NCBI RefSeq assembly: GCF_900105055.1
Contig: NZ_FNTA01000004.1
Location: forward strand, 62,001-126,000
Length of the DNA stretch: 64,000 bases
Direction: 5' to 3'
Source of the DNA: Amycolatopsis lurida
GTDB taxonomy: Bacteria; Actinomycetota; Actinomycetes; Mycobacteriales; Pseudonocardiaceae
The notes below the pieces were generated by a model. The model saw only the letters and a program-made list of their open reading frames with translations, was not told the DNA's origin and searched no databases. Positions 47,089-56,000 of the stretch are shown piece after piece (within the stretch, counting starts at the first letter, position 1; every line of letters starts with the position of its first letter). The translations under genes and the position numbers were made by a program.

Positions 47089-48135
47089 GTGACCCCACAC
47101 CGGCGCTCACCGCGGCACCCCCTCGTCGCCACCGCCGCCCTCATGATCTTCGGCTTCGGCACGCTCCCCGCGAGCGCACAACCCGCGCCGGACAGCCAGG
47201 ATCCGATGCGGCGTTACCAGGAACTCGGCGCCCAAGCGGCCAAGGCCGACGAGGATCTGCAGGAATCCCAGGACCGGCTGAAGACCCGCGAGAGCGAACG
47301 CGACCAGGCCACCGCCGACGTCGGCCGCGCCGACGGCGAGCTCACGCGGGCGCGGTCCGCGATCGATCGCTTCCGGCCACAGGTCGAGGCGATCGCGCGG
47401 TCGGCGATGAGCGGCGAGCGACTCGGCAACGCCGTCCTGCTGCTCGACAGCGGCAGCAGGCAGGAGTTCCTCGACCGCTCCTCCGCGCTGTCGGTCCTGG
47501 CGGACGAGAAGGCCAAGGCGCTGACCGGCCTGCGCGACGCGCTCGCGAAAGCACAGACCGCGCGCACGACCGCGGAGGACGCGCGGGAAACGGCCCAGCT
47601 CGCCGCGAACGACGCGACCTTGGCGCTGGACCAGGTCCGCACCCGGAAGGCGGACCTCGACGACCAGATCGCCAAGGTGCGGCAGGCACTCGGGCGACTG
47701 CCCGCCGCCGACAAGGCGAAACTCGGCAAGGTCCAGGACAAGGGTTCCTACCTCGGCCCTCCCGGTGCCGCGAACGACGCGCTGCAGGCGGCACTGTCCA
47801 AACGCGGCTCACAGTACGAATGGGGCGCCACCGGGCCGAGCGAATTCGACTGCTCGGGCCTCACGTCATGGGCGTACAGGCAGGCGGGGATCTCGCTTCC
47901 CCGCACCAGCCGCCAGCAGTACACCGTGGGGAAGGCCGTCCCGCTGGACGGGCTTGTCCCCGGCGACCTCGTCTTCTATGACGACGGCACCGGCAACCCG
48001 GGAGCCATCCACCACGTCGGCATGTACGTCGGCGGCGGCAAGATGGTCGACGCGCCCACCGAAGGCCAGCTGGTCGACGTCCGCTCGGTGAAGGGCGACG
48101 GGCATCTGATGGGCGCGCGGCGCATCGTCGGCTGA
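47089..48135 (+). CDS. Secreted NlpC/P60 peptidoglycan endopeptidase with coiled-coil N-terminus
   Basis: The 348-residue exported protein has a signal peptide (after RHPLVATAALMIFGFGTLPA). A coiled coil of about 180 residues follows (repeats such as LQESQDRLKTRESERDQATA). The NlpC/P60 domain has Cys 255 in FDCSGLTSWAYRQAG, His 308/309 in AIHHVGMYVGGG, and a polar third residue. It cleaves D-Glu-mDAP stem links in cell separation or remodelling, like Rip proteins. The start is a GTG with AGGAGA upstream. Confidence 0.92.
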   Translation: MTPHRRSPRHPLVATAALMIFGFGTLPASAQPAPDSQDPMRRYQELGAQAAKADEDLQESQDRLKTRESERDQATADVGRADGELTRARSAIDRFRPQVEAIARSAMSGERLGNAVLLLDSGSRQEFLDRSSALSVLADEKAKALTGLRDALAKAQTARTTAEDARETAQLAANDATLALDQVRTRKADLDDQIAKVRQALGRLPAADKAKLGKVQDKGSYLGPPGAANDALQAALSKRGSQYEWGATGPSEFDCSGLTSWAYRQAGISLPRTSRQQYTVGKAVPLDGLVPGDLVFYDDGTGNPGAIHHVGMYVGGGKMVDAPTEGQLVDVRSVKGDGHLMGARRIVG

Positions 48136-48172
48136 GCGGGAGCGGCACAGTATCCTTCCCCGCGGAGGTGCC

Positions 48173-48535
48173 ATGCAACGGCTGGGCGAGCTCGAAGCGT
48201 CGGTGATGGACGTGCTCTGGGACGCGGCGGAACCCTTGCGGGTGCGCCAGGTGCTCGAGGCGATCAACCGGGATCGCGACCTCGCCTACACCACCGTGAT
48301 GACGGTGCTGGACAACCTGCACCGCAAGGAATGGGTCGAGCGCGAAATGGAGAATCGCGCGTACCGCTATCGCGCTGTGGCGACTCGTGAGGAAGCCACC
48401 GCGCAAAGCCTGCGCGAACTTCTCGACGCCTCGGAGGACCGGGAATCGGTGCTGTTGCATTTCGCGCGGTCGGTCACCGAAGAGGAGTCGGACATCCTGC
48501 GGCGGGCCCTGCGACGGAAGCCCGGCAAGCGATGA
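48173..48535 (+). CDS. BlaI/MecI/CopY family transcriptional repressor
   Basis: The 120-residue protein has a winged helix (LGELEASVMDVLWDAAEPLR, then LAYTTVMTVLDNLHRKEWVE) and the C-terminal dimerisation helices, including a proteolysis-loop region near the end. The family represses beta-lactamase, cell-wall or copper genes and is inactivated by a partner membrane protease. GCGGAGGTGCC precedes the ATG. The stop overlaps the peptidase start (ATGA). Confidence 0.92.
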   Translation: MQRLGELEASVMDVLWDAAEPLRVRQVLEAINRDRDLAYTTVMTVLDNLHRKEWVEREMENRAYRYRAVATREEATAQSLRELLDASEDRESVLLHFARSVTEEESDILRRALRRKPGKR

Positions 48536-49440
48536 TCCTGGCGGCGGTGCTCCTGTTCGGCGTGCTGGTGGTCGGCTGGTGCTCACCCCGGCTGCTCGGC
48601 AGGCTGACCGTCGGCGGGATCAGTCCCGGTACGGCGCTCGCGTGGTGGCTGCTGACCGCGCTCGGCGTCCTCGGCGGCACCCTCGGCGCCGTCCTGCTCC
48701 TCGTCCTGCCGGACCACGGGCCCGCCAGGGCCATCACCCGGCTGCTTCACGAGTGCTGGGCGGCCGTCGGCCACAGCGGTCTGCCCGGCCTCGACCCGCT
48801 CGCCGGCACCTTCGCCGGCACCGCCGTCGCGATCGCGGCGGCCCGGCTCGCCGTGTCGACCGCCCGGCGCCGGAAACGCAGCACGCTGTTGCACCGGCGC
48901 CATCTCGACGTGCTCCGATTGTCGGGCGCCCGGCCGGGGCCAACGCTGTGGCTGCCCGACGAGCGTCCGATCGCCTACAGTCTCGGCGGCCGCGACGGCC
49001 TGATCGTCGCGAGCCACGGCCTGGCGGGCAGGCTCTCTCCCCTCGAACTCGACGCGGTGCTGGCCCACGAACGCGCTCATCTGCGCGGAAGGCACCACCT
49101 TCTGGCCGGATGTGCCGAAACCCTCGGCCGCGTGCTGCGGTTCGTCCCGCTCATGCGCGAACTCCCCGGCGCGGTCCGGCTGCTCGTCGAACTGGCCGCC
49201 GACCGGGCGGCCGCGACCGGACACGGGCCGGAGACCGTGCGCTCGGCGCTGCTGTCGATCCACGCGGCAGGCGGCGATGACACCGCGCTCCGGTTGCGCT
49301 GGCTTTCCCGGCATACGAGCGGCCCGGCGCGATTCCCGGAACGGGTGCGCGCCGTCGCGGGCGGAGCACTGGCGCTGTTCGCCGCACCCGTGCTCACCGT
49401 CGGCCTGATGTTCACGGCGGGCCTCGTTTCCTGCTGGTGA
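48532..49440 (+). CDS. M56/M48-type membrane zinc metallopeptidase (BlaR1-like partner)
   Basis: The 302-residue protein has about four membrane helices and the zinc motif HERAHLRGRHH, with a downstream Glu in LAADRAAA. It lacks the C-terminal penicillin-sensor domain of BlaR1, like the actinobacterial short form beside BlaI (Rv1845c type). It probably cleaves the coupled BlaI-like repressor upon a cell-wall signal. Confidence 0.9.
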   Translation: MILAAVLLFGVLVVGWCSPRLLGRLTVGGISPGTALAWWLLTALGVLGGTLGAVLLLVLPDHGPARAITRLLHECWAAVGHSGLPGLDPLAGTFAGTAVAIAAARLAVSTARRRKRSTLLHRRHLDVLRLSGARPGPTLWLPDERPIAYSLGGRDGLIVASHGLAGRLSPLELDAVLAHERAHLRGRHHLLAGCAETLGRVLRFVPLMRELPGAVRLLVELAADRAAATGHGPETVRSALLSIHAAGGDDTALRLRWLSRHTSGPARFPERVRAVAGGALALFAAPVLTVGLMFTAGLVSCW

Positions 49441-49758
49441 AAGAAACGCGTTCGTCACCGATGCGAGCGAACGGGTTCAGCGCGGACACCATCAGGTGAT
49501 CTGCTGTTTCCGACAAGGCAAGCCCCATTCCCGAACGGGCGTATGAACGTCGCTAAGCGTCGTTCGCCGGTCGGCGGAACGGGGACGGCAAATCGTGCAA
49601 TCCCCACTCACACGAGTGAGGAGCCGACATTCCGCTGAGCCGGAAAGGCGAATTCCCGGCGCTACTCAAATGGCGGCATTCGGCGGGCGGCCCCCTGTCG
49701 TAACGTCGATCAACGTACTCACCTCGCAGCGAATTCCGTGAACCCCATGGAGGTTTTC
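49441..49758. other. Intergenic region before the streptogrisin-like protease
   Basis: About 320 bases hold no gene. A near-palindrome AACGTCGC-taa-GCGTCGTT (49546-49564, mismatched only at the inner T) and CTCACacgaGTGAG (around 49605) could be regulator sites. No convincing promoter pair stands out. Confidence 0.4.
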
Positions 49759-50853
49759 GTGATCCGACGTCCTCTGCGCACCCTGACCGTCCTGATCGGC
49801 GCCGCGACAGCCGTCACCGGCTTCGCGGCACCGGCTTCGGCGGCGCCATCGGTGCTCACCGAAGCGGCGAGCCCGGCCACAGTGGCCGCCGCCCAGCAGG
49901 AACTCGGCACCTCGCTCGGCGCCGCGTTCGCCGGCTCCTGGCTGGACACCACGACCGGCGAGCTGATCGTCGGCACCACCGACGCGGGCCGGTCATCCCG
50001 GATCCGCGCGGCGGGCGCGATCCCGAAAGTACTCCGGCACAGCGCCTCCGAACTGAAGCAGATCCAGTCCACATTGGACAACAGAACCGAAGGCCTGCCC
50101 GGTTCGGTCGCCGGCTGGTACGTGGACGTGCCGTCGAACGACGTCGTGGTCAGCGTGGTGGGCGGCGATCCCGCCGGTCTGGCGTGGGCCACTTCCGCCG
50201 GGGTCCCGGTCCGGGTGGAACACGTGAAGAGCGCGCCGCGGCCCTTGTGGAGTGTGATCGGCGGGCAAGGCCTGTACTTCAGCGGTGGTGCCTGTTCGGT
50301 CGGCTTCAACGCCTATGACGACGACGATCATTACGTGATCACCGCCGGCCACTGCACCGAACTCGGCGGCACCGTGCGCGGTGCCGGCGGCACGATCGGC
50401 AAGGTCGCGAGGTCTTCCTTCCCCGGCAACGACTACGGGACGGTCAAGGTGACGCACTCCGACGTCTCGACCCCGCCCCGGGTCGACCGGTACGAGGACG
50501 GGTCCGACGTGCGGATCGAGGGTGCCGACGTGGTCGGTGTCGGCGGCCGGGTCTGCCGGTCCGGGATCACCACCCACTGGCACTGCGGGCGGGTCGAAGC
50601 GCTGGACCAGACGGTGAACTACGGCAACGGGAACATCGTGCGAGGCCTCACCCAGACCGACGCCTGCGCCGAACCCGGCGACTCCGGCGGCTCGTTCGTC
50701 AGCCGGCCCTCGTCGGGCTCCGACACGAAACTCGTGCAGGCGCAAGGCATGACCTCGGGCGGTTCCGGTGACTGCGACGAAGGCGGCACCACGTTCTTCC
50801 AGCCCGTCAAGGAGGTGCTCGACCGCTACGACCTGACGCTCGAAAAGGACTGA
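49759..50853 (+). CDS. Secreted S1 family protease with propeptide (streptogrisin / alpha-lytic type)
   Basis: The 364-residue preproenzyme consists of a signal peptide (MIRRPLRTLTVLIGAATAVT...ASA), a pro-region of about 130 residues that chaperones folding (KVLRHSASELKQIQSTLDNR), then the protease. The triad is His in VITAGHCTEL, Asp in GNDYGTVKV and Ser in EPGDSGGSF. Cysteine pairs fit streptogrisins. GGAGG lies 5 bases before the chosen GTG; other in-frame starts upstream lack a site. It probably degrades extracellular protein. Confidence 0.92.
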   Translation: MIRRPLRTLTVLIGAATAVTGFAAPASAAPSVLTEAASPATVAAAQQELGTSLGAAFAGSWLDTTTGELIVGTTDAGRSSRIRAAGAIPKVLRHSASELKQIQSTLDNRTEGLPGSVAGWYVDVPSNDVVVSVVGGDPAGLAWATSAGVPVRVEHVKSAPRPLWSVIGGQGLYFSGGACSVGFNAYDDDDHYVITAGHCTELGGTVRGAGGTIGKVARSSFPGNDYGTVKVTHSDVSTPPRVDRYEDGSDVRIEGADVVGVGGRVCRSGITTHWHCGRVEALDQTVNYGNGNIVRGLTQTDACAEPGDSGGSFVSRPSSGSDTKLVQAQGMTSGGSGDCDEGGTTFFQPVKEVLDRYDLTLEKD

Positions 50854-51239
50854 TCTCCCGCGGTTAGGGGCGGCCGGCCCACCGGCCGCCCCTTGATCAG
50901 GACGGCGAGTTCGCCCGCCTCGGCGGCCAGGGTCTCGATCTCGGCCCAACGGCGGCGGACCCGCTCGTGATCGGGTACCAGTGTGCCGGAAACCATGCCC
51001 AGCAACAGATTCGCGTCCGTCCCGACCTCCGCCAGCCGAAGGAAGGGACGACGGTCTTCCTCGGTGCCCGCGCCGTGCTCCGCCGCCCATTCACGGGCTC
51101 GCAACCCGGCGTCGTGGCAGGTGTCGACAAGGAGGCTCCGGATCTCCTCCGGCCGGTTCTCCGGACGGGCGGGAGGTTTCCCCATCAGCGGAAAGATGTT
51201 CCAGGCCACCGACAGCAGGCAGTCGGCCACTTCGTCCAT
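50826..51239 (-). CDS. Conserved-looking helical protein of unknown function
   Basis: The 137-residue protein MDEVADCLLSVAWNIFPLMG... is mostly alpha-helical and acidic, without signal or membrane segment. A GTGGAGACG sequence leads directly to the ATG. Its last 9 codons overlap the protease gene on the other strand and read through its terminator (GRPVGRPP), so the true 3' part could be atypical. No family was recognised. It may be downstream of the VanZ/RDD gene in one transcript. Confidence 0.6.
   Translation of the reverse strand: MDEVADCLLSVAWNIFPLMGKPPARPENRPEEIRSLLVDTCHDAGLRAREWAAEHGAGTEEDRRPFLRLAEVGTDANLLLGMVSGTLVPDHERVRRRWAEIETLAAEAGELAVLIKGRPVGRPPLTAGDQSFSSVRS
50867..50892. terminator. 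Terminator after the protease gene
   Basis: A perfect 11-bp stem, GGGGCGGCCGG/CCGGCCGCCCC, with a 4-base CCCA loop lies 13 bases after the protease stop and overlaps the 3' end of the convergent hypothetical gene. Confidence 0.8.
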
Positions 51240-51345
51240 CGTCTCCACGTCCACCGGCCGAGTGTTCCGGCACAGGCGCCCTGCCAGGCGCAATGACGCG
51301 CGGGACGGGCAGGGTCGACCCGATCGGGTGGCGCTCCCAGGCCAG

Positions 51346-51395
51346 GCCTCGTGAGTGGAAAGGACGGTTCTAACCGTCCTTTCCACTCACGAGGC
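51346..51395. repeat. Fifty-base perfect palindrome at the end of the VanZ/RDD gene
   Basis: Two 24-bp arms (left begins GCCTCGTGAGTGGAAAGG) flank a central CT. Minus-strand coding of the VanZ/RDD protein runs through the right arm, and its TAG stop is formed at the centre. The motif GTGAGTGGAAAGGACGGTT resembles the GTGAAGG hairpin family at 14.4 kb in style. It can act as a terminator or form a cruciform. Confidence 0.9.
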
Positions 51396-52476
51396 TCGGT
51401 TCGGCCAGGTCGTCGAGTTCGCGCACGTCGGCCATCCGCAGCCCGGCGATCAGGCCGGACAGTCCCTGGTGACCTTCGGGCCGGAAGGCGAGGATCCCGC
51501 TGGCGAAGAACAACAGGTTCGCCAGCGGCTCGAACCCGCTGTTGGCCACCGATGCCAGAGTGAGCAGCGTGAAGTACCCACCGGAGCCGGCCAGGAACCG
51601 CACGGCCATCCGCCACAGGGCCGGCTTCCCGCCATCCGGGCCGACGGGGCGCAGCAACACGACCCGCTGGCCGAAGCTGGCGCCGTTGCCCGCGACGGGG
51701 ACGACGAACAACAGGAGCAGCGCCGGCAGGAAAGTGCCGATCAGCGCGGTCACCACGGTGTTCGGTTCGCCGGCGAGCAGGGTCGTCACGATGCCGACGG
51801 TGGTGCCGAGGAGGACGACCGACACGACGTCGACGGCCATCCCGAGCAGGCGGCGGCGCGCGGTGACCGGCCGCGGCGTTCCCGGCGGCGCGGACGGCTC
51901 GTTCCCCGGCAGCAGCCGCAACAACGGGGCAAGGCCGAAACCGACGGCGGCGCCGAGGGTGTTGGCCAGCAGGTCGTCGACGTCGGCCAGGCGGTACGGG
52001 CACTCGAACAGGAACCAGACCCCGGTCAGCTGCGTGCACTCGATGAACAGCGAGACCGCGAATCCGATCGCGACGGTGGCCGCGAAACCGCGCCGGAAGA
52101 GGTGCCGCACGAACATCCCCAGCGGCACGAACAGGGCGACGTTGAACACCGCCTGCTGGACGGCGGGATTGCGCAGGAACGCCCGCAGGCCGTCCCCGGC
52201 CCGTTCGCGGCGGATGTCGGCGACGAACTGGAACGGGCGCAGCTGCAGGTGACCGGCGGCGTGTTCGGCGCACGTGGTCGTCTCCGGGATGGGAAGCAAC
52301 GTGTACGTCCACAGGGACATGGCGTAGACCAAGAACCCGAACACCAGCAGGACCCGCCAGAGCCCGAGCTCCCCGCGGCGCCGGTAACTCGCGGCGATGT
52401 ACGGGACGGCCAGGAGGCCCGCGAGCACGCAACCCGCGAACACCGCGATGGCCGCGGAGATGGCCGGATCAGTCAC
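51370..52476 (-). CDS. VanZ-like and RDD domain membrane protein
   Basis: The 368-residue integral membrane protein has a VanZ-like N-terminal half (FNVALFVPLGMFVRHLF, then GFAVSLFIECTQL and DVDDLLANTLGAAVGFGLAP). It has an RDD-like C-terminal half (LLGMAVDVVSVVLLG, SFGQRVVLLRPVGPDGGKP). VanZ homologues reduce teicoplanin sensitivity in some bacteria by an unknown mechanism. The last residues, SLVSGKDG, are encoded by the palindrome, so the C-terminus may have been created by insertion of the repeat. Confidence 0.85.
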   Translation of the reverse strand: MTDPAISAAIAVFAGCVLAGLLAVPYIAASYRRRGELGLWRVLLVFGFLVYAMSLWTYTLLPIPETTTCAEHAAGHLQLRPFQFVADIRRERAGDGLRAFLRNPAVQQAVFNVALFVPLGMFVRHLFRRGFAATVAIGFAVSLFIECTQLTGVWFLFECPYRLADVDDLLANTLGAAVGFGLAPLLRLLPGNEPSAPPGTPRPVTARRRLLGMAVDVVSVVLLGTTVGIVTTLLAGEPNTVVTALIGTFLPALLLLFVVPVAGNGASFGQRVVLLRPVGPDGGKPALWRMAVRFLAGSGGYFTLLTLASVANSGFEPLANLLFFASGILAFRPEGHQGLSGLIAGLRMADVRELDDLAEPSLVSGKDG

Positions 52477-52819
52477 TCGCGGAAGTTAACAACGCGCGCT
52501 CCGGCGCACCCGTCACGCCACCTGGCCGGGTGACGGCGAGGGCTCGCTGATGCGCGAGCGCGGCGATGGCGAAGGTCAGATGGACGACGACCCAGTTGCG
52601 GTCTTCGCGGTGGACCCGCTGCAGCAGGTCGAGAGTGGCGTCGCCGGGACTGCGGCCCTGACGGCAGGCGTCGATGAACGCCTGGGTCAGGTCGTCGACG
52701 TTCCTTCGGAACTCAGCGAAGGCGTCGACGGGTTGAGAACTGGGGCAAAGATCCACGGTCACGTCACAGAGCGTTTCATAGCGCGACACAAAGTCACGAA
52801 TCGGCACAGCGCGAATCAC
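52469..52819 (-). CDS. DUF-type small protein of unknown function
   Basis: The 116-residue, mainly helical, Cys-poor protein contains RNVDDLTQAFIDACRQGR and RVHREDRNWVVVHLTFAIAA. The stop overlaps the VanZ/RDD start by 8 bases, so they are co-translated. The last residues (GGVTGAPERALLTSASD) look unstructured. The family resembles small DUF5995-like actinobacterial helices, but I cannot name it. Confidence 0.6.
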   Translation of the reverse strand: MIRAVPIRDFVSRYETLCDVTVDLCPSSQPVDAFAEFRRNVDDLTQAFIDACRQGRSPGDATLDLLQRVHREDRNWVVVHLTFAIAALAHQRALAVTRPGGVTGAPERALLTSASD

Positions 52820-52857
52820 TCACGTGAGGTAGAACTCGCGCGAATTTGTGCTCTGCG

Positions 52858-53022
52858 TCACGCCGACGCCAGCCTGGAGGGCATCGGGCGTTCCCGTTCG
52901 GCCGCCTTCGCCCGGCGGGTGGCCGGGAAGCGCTGATCGAGTTCGACCAGCAGCGGGGTCGCCGCCATCAATGCCAGAAGGGCGAGCCCGGCGTATGCGC
53001 CCAGAGTCGCGATGATCGTCAT
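52858..53022 (-). CDS. Small single-pass membrane protein
   Basis: The 54-residue protein has one membrane helix (TLGAYAGLALLALMAATPLL) and a basic cytoplasmic tail (RFPATRRAKAAERERP). GGAGG precedes the ATG by 7 bases, which supports translation. It is downstream of the RpiR gene on the same strand. Function unknown. Confidence 0.6.
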   Translation of the reverse strand: MTIIATLGAYAGLALLALMAATPLLVELDQRFPATRRAKAAERERPMPSRLASA

Positions 53023-53101
53023 TTCGGCCTCCTCGGTCCCCTGCCGCCTGTTCCGGCGGCCTGGAACCAGGATCGCCTCCGGGCGGGGGCCGGCGGATCG
53101 G

Positions 53102-54028
53102 TCACCCGGCCGAGACGCCTCGACCGGTCGGCCTTTTCGGCACTGTCCGATCGGCCGACCCCGGGCGGCGGTGCAGCAGGTCGAACCGCGACCACATGGC
53201 CTCGGCCGCCTCGATGGACTCGCCGGTGCGGACGGGATCAACGGCGGCGAGTTGCGCGACGATCGCCTGCACCAGGCTCATCCCCGCGGTCAGCGACGGG
53301 AAGAAGGTCACGCCCTCGGCGGGCACCATCAGCACCTGTTCGACCGCGCCAGCCAGCGCGGGACTGGCCGCGTCGGTGATGGCGAAGGCACGCGCTCCCC
53401 TGGCCTTGGCCTCGTTCGCGGTGAGCACCGTGCTTTCGTACAGCCGCCAGAAACTGATCGCGATGAGCACGTCTTCGGACGTCAGTTTCGCCGTGGCGTT
53501 GGCGAGTTCGGCGTCGCCCGCCGTGATCGCGTGGACGTCGTACCCGGCGAGCCGGGCGTTGTGCGCGAACGCGATCCCGACCGCGGCGTAGCTGCCGTCG
53601 GCGATCACGACCGTGCGTCGCGCCCCGGCGACGGCCTCCGCGACGTTGCGGATCTCGTCCTCGGCCACGCGCCGGTTGAGCAGAGCGAGGCTGTCGAGGT
53701 CGCGGCGCAGCGACGCCGAACCCGGCGAGTCGACGTCCCGATGTTCCTCGGCCACCTGCGGCGCGCTCAGCGACGACATGTACCGCGCCCGCAACTCCTG
53801 TTGCAGCGCCGGCCATCCGGCGAAACCCAGCGCCTGCGCCGTCCGGGTGACCGTGGCGACGTTGACCCCGGCGAGCTGGGCGAGTTCGGCCGTCGAGCCG
53901 AACGACGCGCGGCGCGGTTGCGAGACCAGCACTTCGAGCACGGCGGCCGCCTTCGGCCGCAGACCGCGCTCCGGCGTGCGATCCCGAAGCCACGCCTCGA
54001 AACCGTCGTCGGTTCCCGTCTCTGTCAC
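53102..54028 (-). CDS. RpiR family transcriptional regulator (HTH plus SIS domain)
   Basis: The 308-residue protein has an N-terminal helix-turn-helix (AAAVLEVLVSQPRRASFGST, then LAQLAGVNVATVTRTAQALG) and a C-terminal sugar-isomerase-type SIS domain (ARRTVVIADGSYAAVGIAFA; DVLIAISFWRLYESTV). Such regulators sense phosphosugars or related small ligands. The GTG at 54028 has AGGGAGGAT upstream. It is divergent from the MFS-GAF-amidohydrolase operon and probably controls it. Confidence 0.88.
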   Translation of the reverse strand: MTETGTDDGFEAWLRDRTPERGLRPKAAAVLEVLVSQPRRASFGSTAELAQLAGVNVATVTRTAQALGFAGWPALQQELRARYMSSLSAPQVAEEHRDVDSPGSASLRRDLDSLALLNRRVAEDEIRNVAEAVAGARRTVVIADGSYAAVGIAFAHNARLAGYDVHAITAGDAELANATAKLTSEDVLIAISFWRLYESTVLTANEAKARGARAFAITDAASPALAGAVEQVLMVPAEGVTFFPSLTAGMSLVQAIVAQLAAVDPVRTGESIEAAEAMWSRFDLLHRRPGSADRTVPKRPTGRGVSAG

Positions 54029-54080
54029 CGCATCCTCCCTCGACGGCGTCACGGTAACGCATCGTGCGCGGCGGACCACT

Positions 54081-54119
54081 TGCAACAACCATTGCAGTTT
54101 TGCCGAAACGCAGTATACG
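54081..54119 (+). promoter_or_regulatory. Promoter and candidate RpiR operator before the MFS operon
   Basis: TTGCAG (54092-54097), then 16 bases, then TATACG (54114-54119) make a good promoter. A dyad TGCAA-caacca-TTGCA (54081-54096) overlaps the -35 and is the best operator candidate. Confidence 0.5.
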
Positions 54120-54171
54120 TTGTCCAAACTCTCGTGACTCCTCGTCGCCCGAACCACGGAAGGCGTTCCCC

Positions 54172-55563
54172 ATGACGCTTCTGGCACGACTGGACCGGCT
54201 CCCGCTGAGCCGTCCCCATTACAAACTCCTGCTGATCGGCGGGCTCGGCTACACCTTCGACGGGATGGACTCCGCCGTCGTCGCGTTCCTGCTGCCGAGC
54301 GCGAAAGCCGCCTGGGGCCTGGACAACGGCCAGCTCGGGCTGATCGGTTCGGCGACGCCGTTCGGCTTCCTCTTCGGCGCGATCGCCGCCGGGCTGCTGG
54401 GCGACCGCATCGGCCGCAAGAAGGTCATGATGTACGCGCTGGCCTTCTACGCGGTGTTCTCGGTGGTCGCCGCCTTCTCCCCCAACTACGAGGTCTTCCT
54501 GGGCGCCCGGGTGCTGGCCGGAGCCGGCGCGGGGGCCGAAAGCGCCATCATCGCGCCGTTCCTGTCGGAGTTCGTCCCCGCCAAACGCCGCGGCTGGTTC
54601 GTCGGCGCGCTGGCCGGGTTCTTCTCCTTCGGGTTCGTCATGGCCGCGCTGATCGGCCGGTTCGTCGTCCCGACGGTGCCGGAGGGCTGGCGGGTCGCGC
54701 AGCTGATCACCGCGCTTCCGATCGTCATGCTGCTGTGGTGGCGCCGCTCGCTGCCGGAATCACCGAGGTTCCTGGTCGCGAACGGACGTGACGCCGAGGC
54801 GGAGAGGATCGTCGCGAAGCTCGAGCGGGACGTCGAAAAGGCGACGGGGCGACCACTTCCCGCCGTCGCGGAGGCCGAGGCCCAACCCGCGACGGAGACC
54901 CCCAAGGTCACTCTCCTCAGCGCGCTCAAGTTCTTGTGGAGCCCGGCGATGGCGCGCCGCACCGCGGTGATCTGGACCGTGTGGTTCGTGATCACGTTCT
55001 CCTACTACGGCTTCTTCTCCTGGATCCCGACGCTGCTCGTCGAGCGCGGCATCACGGTGACCAAGAGCTTCGAGTTCTCGATCATCATCTACCTGGCGCA
55101 GATCCCCGGATACTTCTCCGCGGCGTGGCTGTCGGAACGGCTCGACCGCAAGCACACCATCGCGTTGTACCTCGCGGGCTCCGCGGTGAGCGCGTTCTGG
55201 CTGAGCCAGATGGACGCCCCGTGGTCGATCACCCTCGCCGGGGCGGTGCTGTCGTTCTTCCTCAACGGCACTTACGCCGGCGTGTACTCCTACACCCCCG
55301 AGGTGTTCCCGACCTGGATCCGCGCCAGCGGGACCGGACTGTCCAGCGCGTTCGGCCGGGTGGGCAGCATCCTCGCCCCGACGATCATCGGCCTGTCCGC
55401 GGCGAGCCTCGGCTTCGCCGGCGTCTTCGGCATGACCACCGCCGTCCTGGTGGCCGGGGTGGTGGTCGTGGTCGTGTTCGGCCTGTCCACCGCCGGCCGG
55501 TCCCTGGAAGAACTGACCGAACACGGCGCGCCCGTGAAAACCGCGAAGGAGATGACGAAGTGA
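54172..55563 (+). CDS. MFS transporter, sugar/aromatic-acid (AAHS-like) type
   Basis: The 463-residue protein has twelve membrane helices, with DGMDSAVVAFLLPSAKAAWG in helix 1 and the MFS loop GLLGDRIGRKKVMMYAL. A charged middle loop includes LERDVEKATGRPLPAVAEAE. It probably imports the substrate of the amidohydrolase encoded two genes on. Its stop contains the GTG of the next gene (GTGA). Confidence 0.88.
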   Translation: MTLLARLDRLPLSRPHYKLLLIGGLGYTFDGMDSAVVAFLLPSAKAAWGLDNGQLGLIGSATPFGFLFGAIAAGLLGDRIGRKKVMMYALAFYAVFSVVAAFSPNYEVFLGARVLAGAGAGAESAIIAPFLSEFVPAKRRGWFVGALAGFFSFGFVMAALIGRFVVPTVPEGWRVAQLITALPIVMLLWWRRSLPESPRFLVANGRDAEAERIVAKLERDVEKATGRPLPAVAEAEAQPATETPKVTLLSALKFLWSPAMARRTAVIWTVWFVITFSYYGFFSWIPTLLVERGITVTKSFEFSIIIYLAQIPGYFSAAWLSERLDRKHTIALYLAGSAVSAFWLSQMDAPWSITLAGAVLSFFLNGTYAGVYSYTPEVFPTWIRASGTGLSSAFGRVGSILAPTIIGLSAASLGFAGVFGMTTAVLVAGVVVVVVFGLSTAGRSLEELTEHGAPVKTAKEMTK

Positions 55564-56000
55564 CCGTGTCGCTGTCCACTGTGGAGGACAAGACCCGAGC
55601 CACGATCGGCGTACGGCTGTTCACCGTCCTGGCCTGGGTGCCCGAACGGCGGGCGCTTCGGCGCGTGTACAGCAGTCACCCCGTCGAGTACCCGGTCGGC
55701 GGTGAGAAGACCGTCGAGGTGGCCGCCGGATGGCTGGAGCGCTGCATTGCGGGCCAGGAGCCCTACTTCGGGCCGGACAGCGCGGCGGTGCGGGAGATCT
55801 TCGCCGACCACGAACTCATCGACCGGCTCGGCTGCGGCGCGGTGATCAACGTGCCGGTGGTGGACGACGGCCGCACGCTCGGCGTCCTCAACCTTCTCGA
55901 TGCCGAAGGCAGCTACGACGACGATTCCGTCGCGGCGGCCCGTTCTCTGGCACCGTTGGCGGTCCCGGCCCTGCGCGAACTCCTGGAGGAGACCCGATGA
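55560..56000 (+). CDS. Stand-alone GAF domain protein
   Basis: The 146-residue protein is a single GAF domain: TRATIGVRLFTVLAWVPERR at the start, then GCGAVINVPVVDDGRTLGVL and NLLDAEGSY. No kinase or output domain is attached. It is translationally coupled to both neighbours (GTGA at its start, ATGA at its end). It may bind the transported compound or act as an enzyme of unknown kind; GAF proteins inside catabolic operons of this kind are poorly characterised. Confidence 0.8.
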   Translation: MTVSLSTVEDKTRATIGVRLFTVLAWVPERRALRRVYSSHPVEYPVGGEKTVEVAAGWLERCIAGQEPYFGPDSAAVREIFADHELIDRLGCGAVINVPVVDDGRTLGVLNLLDAEGSYDDDSVAAARSLAPLAVPALRELLEETR

